A stretch of 47,943 nt of DNA from Phaeoceros laevis. Its lineage: Eukaryota; Anthocerotophyta; Anthocerotopsida; Notothyladales. The stretch's first letter is position 1; the number at the start of each line of letters is the position of its first letter. This document shows, one piece after another, positions 10,722 through 19,904 of the stretch. Both the position numbers and the translations under genes were made by a program. Under the pieces are notes generated by a model that was not told where the DNA came from, searched no databases, and saw only the letters and a program-made list of their open reading frames with translations. Where the stretch lies: NCBI GenBank assembly GCA_049999765.1, contig JBNGIQ010008546.1, forward strand, positions 66,198 through 114,140, given 5' to 3'.

Positions 10722-10739
10722 CCTATTGGTGGGTGAACA
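10245..10739 (-). rRNA. 26S rRNA, 3' terminal part (fragment)
   Basis: The plus strand is the complement of the conserved 3' region of plant 26S rRNA. Diagnostic blocks include GGACAAATCGATAGGACAG, GGATCGTAGCAGCAAGGC, GACTTAGAGGCGTTCAGTC and TCAACGGTTCCTCTCGTACT. The mature 3' end lies near 10,245-10,260 but cannot be fixed exactly. It is interrupted at 10,739 by an unrelated 2.6-kb block, and the gene resumes at 13,343. Scattered substitutions at conserved positions indicate a pseudogene. Confidence 0.9.
10658..10739. repeat. 82-bp duplication of 26S sequence, left copy
   Basis: Matches 13,343-13,424 with two differences. Both copies are 26S rRNA and run from ACACCGTCACATCAG to GGTGGGTGAACA. 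They bracket the inserted block exactly. Each copy carries one change from the usual plant 26S sequence that the other lacks. Confidence 0.93.
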
Positions 10740-11176
10740 GTATGTCAGAAGAGTTGTTCGTGGTGTTGCCACCAGGACGATACTCCGACTTGTGTCTGGA
10801 GGGGGCCGTCAAGCGAACCCCCCTAGCCTCAGGCAGCGGAGCCTCGGGCGTAGCCCTATGCTGGTTTGCCCGAGAGGGTTTCCGGTCCAGTCGGATGCGA
10901 TCCGCGGTCAGGCGCTCCCAAGCTTGCGGGCTCCTCGGTTTGTGGACACCGGAACCTCCCAGCGCCCTCTTTGGAAAATCCCGCTGTGCACCTGAACAAA
11001 GCATTTTCTCGAGTACACCCCGCGGAGACCCAGCTAAGGCTAAACACTCAGTGGGACGACCCACAGGTCTGATCCAGCAGGATGCCTGTGTTAACCAGGG
11101 TACGTCAGGTATCATAGGGGCCCCGTGCGTACAAGCAGTCCCGGCTAACCGCAAGGAGAAAAATGTCCCTTTAAGT

Positions 11177-11298
11177 GGGGTACTCCGACTTGTGTCTGGA
11201 GGGGACCGTCAAGCGAACCCCCTTAGCCTCAGGCAGCGGGGTACTCCAACTTGTGTCTGGAGGGGGCCGTCAAGCGAACCCCCTTAGCCTCAGGCAGC
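11177..11298. repeat. 61-bp tandem pair
   Basis: Units at 11,177-11,237 and 11,238-11,298 begin GGGGTACTCC and end CTCAGGCAGC, with three or so differences. A third, separated copy lies at 10,781-10,837. Confidence 0.9.
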
Positions 11299-12571
11299 TA
11301 CCCAGGGCCGTTACTCTTGGGAAATTCCGGCCGACAGACTTGTATGAGCCAACTTGAGCAGGCTGGGTTCAAGACTTTTGGTCCAGAGGCACCGCTTGTT
11401 GTGCCCAGGTGCGCGCTCCTGACTACAGGCATTAGAGAGTTAACGTCTGGCAGGGCATCGGATGCACCCTTTCAACCGTCGTTGTAAATCGAGGTTAGCC
11501 CTTTAGCGTCATCAGTCGCGCACAACGGGGCGGTCACCATCCGCACCCCCCAACGGTTTTGGCCTGAAGTGCCAGTGTCGGTAGGTGTTTCCGACTCCCG
11601 CGTACCGTCCCCCGGTTGTTAGGCCCCTCCGAAGCGTAATAACCGATTCTTTTGGACCATTGCATGCTCTGATGTGACGTAGTGGCCAAGATATGGGAGT
11701 AAGGTGTGGTCAAGTGGAACTCACTTGGCCTTGCCCCCTTTTGGTTGTACCGACAAGAAGCATGTTTGGTAAGCCGGTCAGCTGAGTTCCTGCTTGTCCC
11801 CGTAGTCGGCAGGTTGGTCCGGCTCGCCCTGGGTCAGGGCTTCAGCCCCCCCCTGACCCTTCGGCCTTTCTGGCTGCCAGTACTACCTCCCTTTGGAGGC
11901 CAATTGTCGGTTCGTTCCCTTTCCTCTAGGCGTTTGATGCTAGTAACAGGTCAGACCACCGCCCTGGTGGTTAGCCATCTCCTAGCCGCCCGTTGGGCCG
12001 CTCCCGCACCCGAGCAATTAGTCGTCGATTCCTAAGGGGCCTTCTGACATGAACTGCCCTCGAAGTGTTTCCACCCGTTGGGCAGTCAAGCATGTGCGTT
12101 CAGCTGGGCGTACTCGGGACGGTCTCCGAGTATGCTTACCTCAGTCTTGTTATCGGATGCTATAAGTCGGAGGGCCATGTAGGGATTTCGACGTTAGGGT
12201 TCAGTGTTACCCAAGCCCCTTACCTCCTCCCCACAATGGCCCTTATTGTTTAACCTTGGCTGGGCCGGTTTTGGATCCGGTTTTGTTTTCCGTGCTTGGA
12301 TTTCTGGGGTGGTTCGGCCCCTAATCTGCGAGACTTCGAGACTTGAGAGGGGGGCGGTTATGTGGGTGGGGAGCGAACAAACAAGGCTCGGGGACCTTGG
12401 TTGCCTGTGTCGCCGGAGGTTCTAGGGGCTCTGGGTTCCTTTGCTCGAACTCTGGCGGGAAGAAGATGCGGCCACCTCTTGGTGCGCACCTTGTAAATCA
12501 CTCGCCTCGGTCTACCGCATCGGGAATCCGTCCTCATCCTTCGTTGCTCCGTTGAGCACCCGCTCTTCACC

Positions 12572-12675
12572 TATATAGGTCCCCTCAGGGCGAGCTTTCT
12601 AAGGTCGATCTAAGGGCTGGGGATCTCGGTGCTTTGTGTGAGCTCGGTGTCCGCATTCGCTACTATATATGGGGG
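12572..12675 (+). promoter_or_regulatory. Two Pol I promoter-like motifs
   Basis: TATATATGGGGG at 12,664-12,675 and TATATAGG at 12,572-12,579 resemble the TATATA-plus-G-run core around plant rRNA transcription starts. The pair, about 92 bases apart and followed by short tandem repeats, is the layout of spacer and gene promoters with a 5' external spacer. Orientation is plus, opposite to the flanking 26S fragment. The call rests on motif shape and context only. Confidence 0.35.
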
Positions 12676-12697
12676 CATGGCCCTTTTGTGGTGTCCG

Positions 12698-12909
12698 CGC
12701 TCACGACCTTACAACCGGTACTAGCTCTGCGTTCACGACCTTATAGCCGGTACCAGCTTGCGTTCACGGTATTAGCTCCACGTTCACGGCCTTACAGCCG
12801 GTACTAGCTTCGCGTTCACAACCTTACAGCCGGTACTAGCTCCGCGGTCACTGCTATACAGCCTGTACTAGCTCCGTATTCACGACCATGCATCCGGTAC
12901 TAGTTCTGC
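12698..12909. repeat. Sub-repeats of about 33 bp
   Basis: Six or seven degenerate units share GTTCACGACCTTACAGCCGG followed by TACTAGCTCCGC. Units differ by point changes and one deletion. They lie just downstream of the Pol I-like motif. Confidence 0.85.
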
Positions 12910-13342
12910 ACCTGGGGGGGGTCCTGTCCATTTTCTAGCCAGGGCAACTTCATACCGAGCTTGTACTTCACACTGAGCCTGCCTTCTTTCGGTAATTCTT
13001 TCTTGGTTGTTCGTGTGGTTCCAGTCCTTTGTTGCTTCTTCGCCCGTGGGCCAAATTTAAGTCATCAGAACTTGGTTCTACTGCGTTTAGGACTGTCATG
13101 CGTTCAAGATACGGACCTTGGGTATTTGGGGGCTTGCGTCCTCGGCAAATTAGGTCCGGCCCGAAGGCCCCGTGCGGGTAAACGACTGCCTTGCGGGGTA
13201 ACTTCTCTCGGTAGCCACTATCGTTTTAGCGGGGTGAGCAGAATGCCAATTGGTTTGTCACTGCGAGGCTGCTCAAGGAGCTACCTCGCTCGAAGTTGGT
13301 TTGTTCTGCTGTTGTGAGTGGGTTTCGACCATCGTATGACAA

Positions 13343-13372
13343 ACACCGTCACATCAGTAGGGTAAAACTAAT

Positions 13373-13409
<37 letters not shown>

Positions 13410-13444
13410 ATTGGTGGGTGAACAATCCAACACTTGGTGAATTC

Positions 13445-13489
<45 letters not shown>

Positions 13490-13512
13490 AACGTCGCTAT
13501 GAACGCTTGGCT

Positions 13513-13555
<43 letters not shown>

Positions 13556-13915
13556 AGCTTCAAATTCTGAAAAACTAAAGGATCGATAGGCCATGCTTTC
13601 ACAGTTTGTATTCGTACTGAAAATCAAAATCAAATGAGCTTTTACCCTTTTGTTCCACACGAGATTTCTGTTCTCGTTGAGCTCATCTTAGGATACCTGC
13701 GTTATCTTTTAATAGATGTGTCGCCCTAGCCAAACTCCCCACCTGACAATGTCTTCCACCTGGATCGGCGCACGAGGTGCGCCTTAAGACCAAAAGCAGG
13801 GGCAGAGCCCCACCTCCACCTCATGGAATAAGTAAAATAACGTTAAAAGTAGTGGTATTTCACTTGCGCCTACGGCTCCCACTTATTCTACACCTCTTAA
13901 GTCATTTCACAAAGT

Positions 13916-13955
<40 letters not shown>

Positions 13956-13995
13956 GATTCTTCCAAGCCCGTTCCCTTGGCTGTGGTTTTGCTAG
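13343..13995 (-). rRNA. 26S rRNA, internal part (fragment)
   Basis: The complement of plant 26S resumes with the right copy of the 82-bp duplication (13,343-13,424). It continues through conserved blocks (CACTTGGTGAATTCTGCTTC, AAGCCAGTTATCCCTGTGG, GAATAAGTAAAATAACGTT, GTCGGACTAGAGTCAAGCTC) to GGCTGTGGTTTTGCTAG at about 13,995, where similarity stops abruptly. With the 10,245-10,739 piece, roughly the last 1.1 kb of 26S is present. Several C-to-T type changes indicate a pseudogene. The truncation lies near the conserved R1-type target region, though no R element is seen. Confidence 0.9.
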
Positions 13996-14198
13996 TCATG
14001 ATTGCTGGTGCTCCATAGTTGTCGAGGCAATGATCAAAGATCAATGGAAAGCTTTACCTTGTCTTTGCTAGTGTTTGGCGCTGCAAGCAATCCCGACCTG
14101 CCTATGCTCGAGCCATAGGCCTCAATGCCTGGACAAGGCAAGTCCTTGAAAGAGGCAATGTCGCACATGTTGTCCTTGTCAGATGCCTTGGGCACACT

Positions 14199-14241
14199 GT
14201 ATGTATGTATGTATGTATGAAATGCAAACACACACACACAC
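14199..14241. repeat. Microsatellites (GTAT)n and (AC)n
   Basis: About five GTAT units (14,199-14,219) are followed by an AC run (14,227-14,241). They lie between the 26S truncation and the PPR-DYW pseudogene. The stretch 13,996-14,198 holds nothing I recognise. Confidence 0.9.
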
Positions 14242-14269
14242 TATGGGCCTAACACCAACCCTAGAGGAG

Positions 14270-15407
14270 CAACAACATATTTCTTTCATCAAGTCTGAGT
14301 TTGTAGCTAAGAAGAAGAAAATTTTGCAGTGGCAAACAGAGTCACAGAGGTGTGCATTCTTAAAGCGTGTGCCAGCATGGGAGTTTTGAATAACGGAAAG
14401 CATCTCCATGTCAAGATATTAGAAAGGGGGCTAAAAATGGATGTTGTTGTGGGGAACTGCCTGATGGACATTTATGAAAAATGTTGTAGTTTAGTGGATG
14501 CTCGCACAGTGCTTGATAGCATACCCACAACAGACGTGGTGACATGGAATTCTTTGTTGAATGGCTATGCCTAACATAGTGATGGCTCAAAGGCAATGCA
14601 GTGTTTCGCACAGGTGAGGCAGACAAGTATCGAGCCCAATGGTATCACGTCATCTCTCTTCTAGTTGCATGCAGCCATGAGGCTTGGTGGAGGAGGGCCA
14701 GATGTATTTCAATATGATGGTGCACGACTATAGCATAGCACCTACTATTTGTCATTACAATTGTATGGTTGATCTTCTTGGACGATCAGGCCATCTTGAT
14801 GCGGAAGAAACTATGGTGCAAACTATGCCATTTGAGATCGACGTTGTTGGATGCACTTCTCTGCTGAGTGCTTTTAAAAGCCACGGTGACATAGAGCATG
14901 GAAGGCAGCGTTTTGACCGCTATTGGGTCACATCTATAGTGTTGCCGGGAGGTGGAGGGATGTAGGCATGATAAAGAGCATGCGCAGATCCGCTGGCGCT
15001 TGGAAAAAGCCTACCAAGGCCTGCACCGAAGTGTACAGCAAGGTGCTCGAATTCACTGTTGGAGAAGAAAGGACAGATATTTCACCGAAGCTTACAAGCA
15101 TGAATGTTAGGCTGACAAACGAAGGCGGCCATGTGCCACACACAGAGGCAGTGCTGGAGGCTGTGTCTCATTGCGAGAACGTAGATGCATTACGTGGACA
15201 TGCTGAGAAGCTGGCACTGTCGTACGGTCTCCTAAACACTGTCCATGGTGCACCTTTGCTAGTCAGCAAAATCTTCGGTTGTGCAATGACTGCCACAACG
15301 CCACAAAGATACTGTCAAGGCTCGAGAAAAGGGAGATCATTGTAAGGGATGCACACCGGGTGCACCATTTCATGGCAGGTTCTTGTTCACGTAATGACTG
15401 GCCCTGA
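14270..15407 (+). pseudogene. PPR-E-DYW organellar RNA-editing factor, broken
   Basis: DYW-type PPR proteins bind organellar transcripts and deaminate C to U. Visible parts are PPR motifs (LKACASMGVLNNGKHLHVKI, DVVVGNCLMDIYEKC, DVVTWNSLLNGYA then a stop near 14,574), more PPR after a shift (from about 14,684: FNMMVHDYSIAPTICHYNCM and VDLLGRSGHLDAEE), an E-type region (GHIYSVAGRWRDVGMIKSM) in another frame from 14,923, and the deaminase domain. The zinc motif [15 protein letters not shown] keeps the HxE signature. After loss of one A in the run near 15,267-15,271, CNDCHNATK keeps the CxxCH signature. The C-terminus reads NDWP and then stop at 15,405-15,407, instead of ending in DYW. At least three shifts and one stop make it a pseudogene. 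It may be the 3' part of the gene whose repeats lie at 6.9-7.9 kb. Confidence 0.85.
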
Positions 15408-16510
15408 TAAGTTTCAAGTTTTCCACTCTCCCAAGTAAAACCGAGATCATTGTCTTCTCATAGTTGGACTACTTAGTCTCATTATGCTCTACATGATGAG
15501 ACTAAACAGAAATGCATCACGAGAGCATTCAGTACAGAGAATGGGAATTGCTCATACTACCATTGGTAACCTTCTGTGGATGCGTGAGGCAAAATGGACA
15601 CAGTCCAATTGAGGCCTATCTGCGCACATCTACGAAGCTATGCAAGCGGTGGCTCTACAGGGAGGCCACCGAAAAGGCAAGTCTGCGTTGTTGCTCTAAA
15701 ATGCCATGCCCTGAATTAACTAGCTAATAAGTAACATTACTCAGTTACACAACCGACTAAGCGCTTGCTACCTGGATTCCATATAGGCTTTCAATGCACA
15801 AAAACCACTGTCAGAATCATGTCTCCCACTTAGAGACCTAATGTATCTTAATACCACCAAATGGTGAGTGGTCTTCTGCAGGCACCCAACAAAATGCCAT
15901 GGCAACTCATAGTCAAGGATAGTAGAAAATTCATGCTGCAACAAGGCGAGGGACAAAAAGCACGATGAATAGCACACTACATTCCACTCCTCCCCAATAG
16001 ACACCCGTCAAACTGAGAACTGAAAAACCAAACGCAGTACAGAATCATCGCAAATCAGCCTTCAATCTAGCTACAGCATGTGACCTTAGACACCTGACCC
16101 TTACCACTTCTCATGTTTCCTTGCCTCCAGCTATTAACAGAAGTCTTTTTGTGAGGAAGATCACCCCTATTGAGACAGATCAGCCGGTCCAACTCTTTAT
16201 GCTTTCAATTGCTGACGAAGCTTTGATTGCCACATCCACCACAAGATTGTAGACATGGTTGTGCCAGCTCGAACTCAATGGGTCACAAAACAATCACCAA
16301 ATAAAATCATCATCATCACCACAACGATTTGTTATCTGCATGGTACACCTCCATTCTCATATGGTCTTATTTTCTGGACAAAAGTGCGGTAGAATCCCTT
16401 TAGATCTTTCACATCGGACCGCTGCCAATACAGGAACAACAGCCAATTGTTCAGCTCAAAACTTTCAAGTCACACCAGTCCCCAACCATAGAATAGTCCA
16501 AGGATTTTGA
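15408..16510. other. Spacer without recognisable genes
   Basis: About 1.1 kb of ordinary-composition DNA. Short open frames occur on both strands (for example minus 15,768-16,004) without domains. No repeat structure was noticed. Confidence 0.4.
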
Positions 16511-16513
16511 CAT

Positions 16514-16686
16514 ACCTGAATTTGGCGACAATACTGCTCTACTAAGTTTGGTGGGCAGGTAACAGTTGGCAACACGTTCGTTGCCAGATGCATCAAAAAG
16601 TCATCTCGACACCTCTCATACAGAATCTTCTGGGCAGCAACAATCTCGTCAAGGAGAATCAACTGCGCACTAGGCGTGTCGGCCAT
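16514..16686 (-). CDS. Possible first exon of an unknown gene
   Basis: On the minus strand an ATG at 16,686 opens MADTPSAQLILLDEIVAAQK, continuing for about 57 codons to TTCAG followed by GTATGTC near 16,514, a good plant 5' splice site. Composition is ordinary and protein-like (charged and hydrophobic residues alternate, no repeats), unlike nearby by-product frames. I do not recognise the family and found no downstream exon in the next kilobase. It could be a captured exon or a chance frame. Confidence 0.3.
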
Positions 16687-17200
16687 ACCAATCTGCGATC
16701 AACCTTGAGAAAAATTGCACACAGACCTGTGACCAACAGAAAATCCCTTTAGAAGGCAGTTCTGGCATGCAAGCATGCCCCTTCCATGTGTGGTCGATGT
16801 GTGAATTTTGTGAGAATTACTTCTACCGGGGACAGCTGCCTCCATCCATGCTCACACCTGCTAGGACTGGTCACGCCTCTCAGCAAGGTTGAGTGCTCAG
16901 GGTGACAGAGCTGGAGCTGCAGTTGGGCCTATTGGGGTTTTAGGGTTTAGATCTATAACATTTCGTTCATTTATTCAACCCACACTCGTTGCTGCAGCTT
17001 TGTTGTCACACAGACACAGCACAATCTATGGCTCCGAGCCCTTCTCCGTAGTTGGCCCGTAGTCGGGATAAACTCAGACCGTTTTCTGGCTACGGGATAC
17101 GGCTGTGTGAATTTTCCGGAAGCTTGGGAAAACTCCAGACACATGAACTCAACTCCCCTGGTGCTTGGCCAGCCTCCTGTGCCCTTAGAAAATTACGCAT
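16687..17200. other. Spacer without recognisable genes
   Basis: No gene is supported. A single TTTTAGGGTTTAG near 16,937 resembles a plant telomere unit but is not a tandem array. Confidence 0.35.
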
Positions 17201-17469
17201 GATTTATAGTGGCTCCGCCTAATCTTTGGGCATCGGCCCAAACACACTCCTTCCATACGCAATGGTGGCCACTTACATCGCCTGGCCAGCCATCTATCAA
17301 AATTCTCCTCAGCATCAGGGTGGGGCTCAGCTTAATTCCCTCCAAGGGCTAGGCCAGCCTAACCTACCTTCAAATTGGGACCAGGCCTGGCCAGCCCGCA
17401 CCACTTGCTTCACTAGCCTGGCCAAACCGTGCCCGCCTAGAGGAGGTGGTGGCTTAGTCCGCCACAAAA

Positions 17470-17880
17470 CAAAAGTAATTAAAAAGAGCTCAAGAGGGAG
17501 GGGAGGGAGATTTACCTTCCTCTCCTCCTACACCTGCCTCGGTCTCAACGCCTGGCCCGAGGCACCTGGTGCACCCGGCCACCTCAACCAGACTGCATCC
17601 CGGTCAGCCGGCCGTCCTGGCCCAGCATTTTAAAAAAATTAAACAGGGACAAGAGAGGGGGGAAGGGAAGATTCCTTCCTCTCCCTCAAGCCTGGCCCGC
17701 ACCTTGGCCTGTTCGGCCCGTCTGGTCAGCCAGGTAGACGCACGGCCTGGCTAGGCAACCGTGTTGACCAGACGCCGCACGGGCCTCCTCTTTAAACTAT
17801 AAAAGAAGCACCAGGAAAAGATGGAGGGAGATTCCCTCTCTCCCTCACAATTTGCCCCGCTCTCTTTCCTTGCGTGCGCC
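17470..17880. repeat. Degenerate repeats of about 160 bp, purine-rich then pyrimidine-rich
   Basis: Three related segments start near 17,490, 17,650 and 17,815. Each has an A/G-rich run (GAGGGGAGGGAGATT-like), then CCTTCCTCTCCCTC, then GGCCTGGCC-rich DNA. They could form stable structure. The plus-strand frame at 17,226-17,633 is Pro/Gly/Ala-rich and probably not a gene. Confidence 0.5.
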
Positions 17881-17920
17881 GCACCTATTGATCGCGCGCT
17901 GTGGCCTGGTCCACAACAAA

Positions 17921-17987
17921 GAATATGTGTTCTCATAAGAATATGTGTTCTCATATGGAACCGGGCTGTATGGTTCCATATGAGAAC
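17921..17987. other. 18-bp duplication and perfect 16-bp hairpin
   Basis: GAATATGTGTTCTCATA occurs at 17,921 and 17,939. From the second copy, arms GTTCTCATATGGAACC (17,947-17,962) and GGTTCCATATGAGAAC (17,972-17,987) pair perfectly around a 9-base loop. CCTAAACCCTA follows directly. The hairpin lies just beyond the truncated 3' side of an L1 fragment. Role unknown. Confidence 0.8.
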
Positions 17988-17999
17988 CCTAAACCCTAC

Positions 18000-19450
18000 A
18001 GGTAGTACATCACCTGTTTGATTAAAGACATGATTGCATTAGCCGAAGTGTATTGAACTTTGCCGGGAGAGCCTGCTCCTAATACTTCAATAGTCTTTTT
18101 GAATATGACCTTCTTTTCACTTTTCCTTGGACTACTCTTGGAGTGGGTAACAATCCTCCATTCTTCTCTGCCTTTCTTCTGATCACTAGCAATTTGTCTT
18201 CCATCTTGCCTTTGTTTTTCTCAGCCGCCCTTTCGAGGAGGACTACATTCTTTTGTTTCGTTACTATCTGCCCAGGTACCGCGATGTTGATTTCATCTCC
18301 CCATGCTATACTCTCAACTAATGCCTTAGCAAGTGCCCTTGTACTGAGAGGGACAACATCCTTAGTCCCTTTGCCATCCCTTAGGTGGTCTCTCATCTTC
18401 TGTTTACATTGTCTCTCTTCAGCTGTGTCAAACTCTTCTTCCACCTGAAGTGTGCCCATAAAGTACACATACTGTGTATTTTGCTGGATCCTATGCGACA
18501 CCACTTGTTTGCTAGCTTCTTCGATCATGCGGTCAATGTTCACTACACCAAGGTCTGGGAAATCTTTTTGTAACATTTCCTTCATTCCCTGTTCTGCTTT
18601 TTTCCACACCACCTCTGGATTGCTGCTTCGCTGTCCAAGTCTTGTGACTACCCAGAGGGGAAAGGCTATTCTCTGGCTGCACGTTGGTAGCCAAATCTCT
18701 TCAGATCCTCCTTTTTTCCTCCATAATACAATGCTTGCTTTGATAACCGTGATCTCAGCCTGTGCCTGGTCCCGGAAAATCCCTTTCCCAATCCTACAAT
18801 TGGCTTCGTTTGCATTTTCAGTGAGTGCCAAAGGAGATCTTCTAGGTCTGGCAAACCCTAGGAGGATGCAGTCCTCTTGCTTCACTTGCGTTTGTCCTAA
18901 CAACTTCGCCTTCTAGGGGCTTTGTGCAAGGCAACCTCTTTGTAAATGCTCTTCACTTCCACATATTCGGCACCTCGTGGGCAGATCAGGGTAATCCAGA
19001 GCTTGGAATATTTCTACAGATTCCTTTCCTTCCTTGAAATGGACCACTACTCCTTCCGGTAATTTACTGACATCTTTCACCTTGATGATCCCCTATGTGT
19101 CGTGGAGCTCTACTGGTGGCAGCAAGGCTATCTGTCTCTTCTTGCTGCCACTATTGGAGGCTTCTTCTTTCCTGTTGGGTATTCCATATACATCTGTCGC
19201 GTTTTTCACCTCTGTCTCTTGCACTTCCTGTCTCGGCTCCTTAGAGCCTGACATGCTTACACCAACATTGTTCTTTGTACCATCTATTGGTGTGCTCACA
19301 CCTGCCACATTGTCCAGTGGCCTCCCTGCTTCCGCTACTCCCCACTTGGGGCCCGCGTCCTTCGGATCCATACGCCTGCCCGTCATCACATCACGTGCAT
19401 TCACTCGAGCTCACCTTCGTGAGGCGACACCGCTCGTCAGTCGCCATTTG
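18000..19450 (-). mobile_element. L1-type LINE fragment (second copy), ORF1 region only
   Basis: The long minus-strand frame 18,079-18,903 aligns along its length with ORF1 of the complete LINE at 34.4-36.3 kb. Shared blocks include NEANCRIG, AEITV.KA, LWRK, SQR.AFPLW, YVYF.G.LQVE and VPLSTRALAKAL. Just upstream (about 18,905-18,990) is a zinc knuckle CRICGSEEHLQRGC (CX2CX4HX4C). A further frame at 19,093-19,404 matches the variable N-terminal part. The 5' ends match too: GAGCGGTGTCGCC occurs near 19,425 and near 36,355. The copy stops around 18,000 with no endonuclease or RT. Loss of the 3' side is unusual for target-primed insertions and implies a later deletion. ORF1 proteins bind LINE RNA. 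Non-functional. Confidence 0.85.
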
Positions 19451-19808
19451 CTTGTTCTTGACTTTGTCCTATATCTTCAAGGCAATGCCTGTCGCAGATG
19501 GCCTCTTTAGCTACCACGGTGAGAGTTTTGTACTCAGCTTCTGTGCTTGATAAGCACACACTCGTATTTTTCTTAGATGACTAGCTTATTGGCCCTCCTG
19601 CCAGTGTGAAGATGTATGCAGCTATGGATTTTCGGCTTTCAACATCTGCAGCCCAATCCAAGTCGCAATACCCCACCAGTGCCAGCACCTTGTGATCACT
19701 AGCCTGGTATGTAATGCTGAAATCGATAGTGGCTTTAAGGTACCTGAGTATTCTCTTCACTTGTGTCCAGTGGTCACGGCCGTAGCATGCCAGAAAATGT
19801 GAAGCCAC
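19451..19808 (-). pseudogene. Copia RNase H, truncated
   Basis: RNase H degrades the RNA strand during reverse transcription. Landmarks are ASHFLACYGRDHWTQVKRIL, RYLKATIDF, DLDWAADVESRKSIAAYIF and AGGPIS, then a TAG in place of the usual Trp. Beyond it, in the same frame, SSTEAEYKTLTVVAKEAI is still readable to about 19,455. The LEDIGQ region then gives way to the L1 5' end, so the C-terminal CDNQSA and TKPL motifs are missing. Confidence 0.8.
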
Positions 19809-19904
19809 ATGGACGGGGAAGGCTATGTCTACTCTCGTAAGACACGTCAGGTAAACAAAGTCCCTACCGCTTGCTTGTAGGGAACTGTGCTCATTTCTTC
19901 TAGC

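Larger units (their letters stand above)
10740..13342. other. 2.6-kb GC-rich non-coding insert inside the 26S rRNA
   Basis: This block has no similarity to 26S and no convincing protein-coding frame; the longest open frames are under 190 codons, biased and lack domains. It carries sub-repeats: a 61-bp tandem pair at 11,177-11,298 with a further copy at 10,781-10,837, and a family of units of about 33 bp at 12,698-12,909. Motifs resembling plant RNA polymerase I start sites precede the latter. Together these resemble an rDNA intergenic spacer. The 82-bp flanking duplication instead resembles a long target-site duplication. I cannot decide between a non-autonomous rDNA-targeting retroelement and a rearranged spacer. 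Confidence 0.6.

Noticed and set aside
10740-13342. R1 or R2 non-LTR element in 26S
   Set aside because: No RT or endonuclease frame is present, and the insertion point is not the R1 or R2 site. Only the long flanking duplication is reminiscent of rDNA-targeting elements.
16930-16945. Telomeric repeat array
   Set aside because: Only one or two TTTAGGG-like units are present here and again near 17,985. No tandem array.
17470-17640. Plus-strand protein gene at 17,226-17,633
   Set aside because: The translation is Gly/Pro/Ala-rich and follows repeated purine and pyrimidine runs. No domain, splice structure or conserved start.
17947-17995. Helitron 3' end (hairpin followed by CTAA)
   Set aside because: The hairpin is longer than usual, the CTRR lies only a couple of bases from it, and no TC start or Rep/helicase was found.
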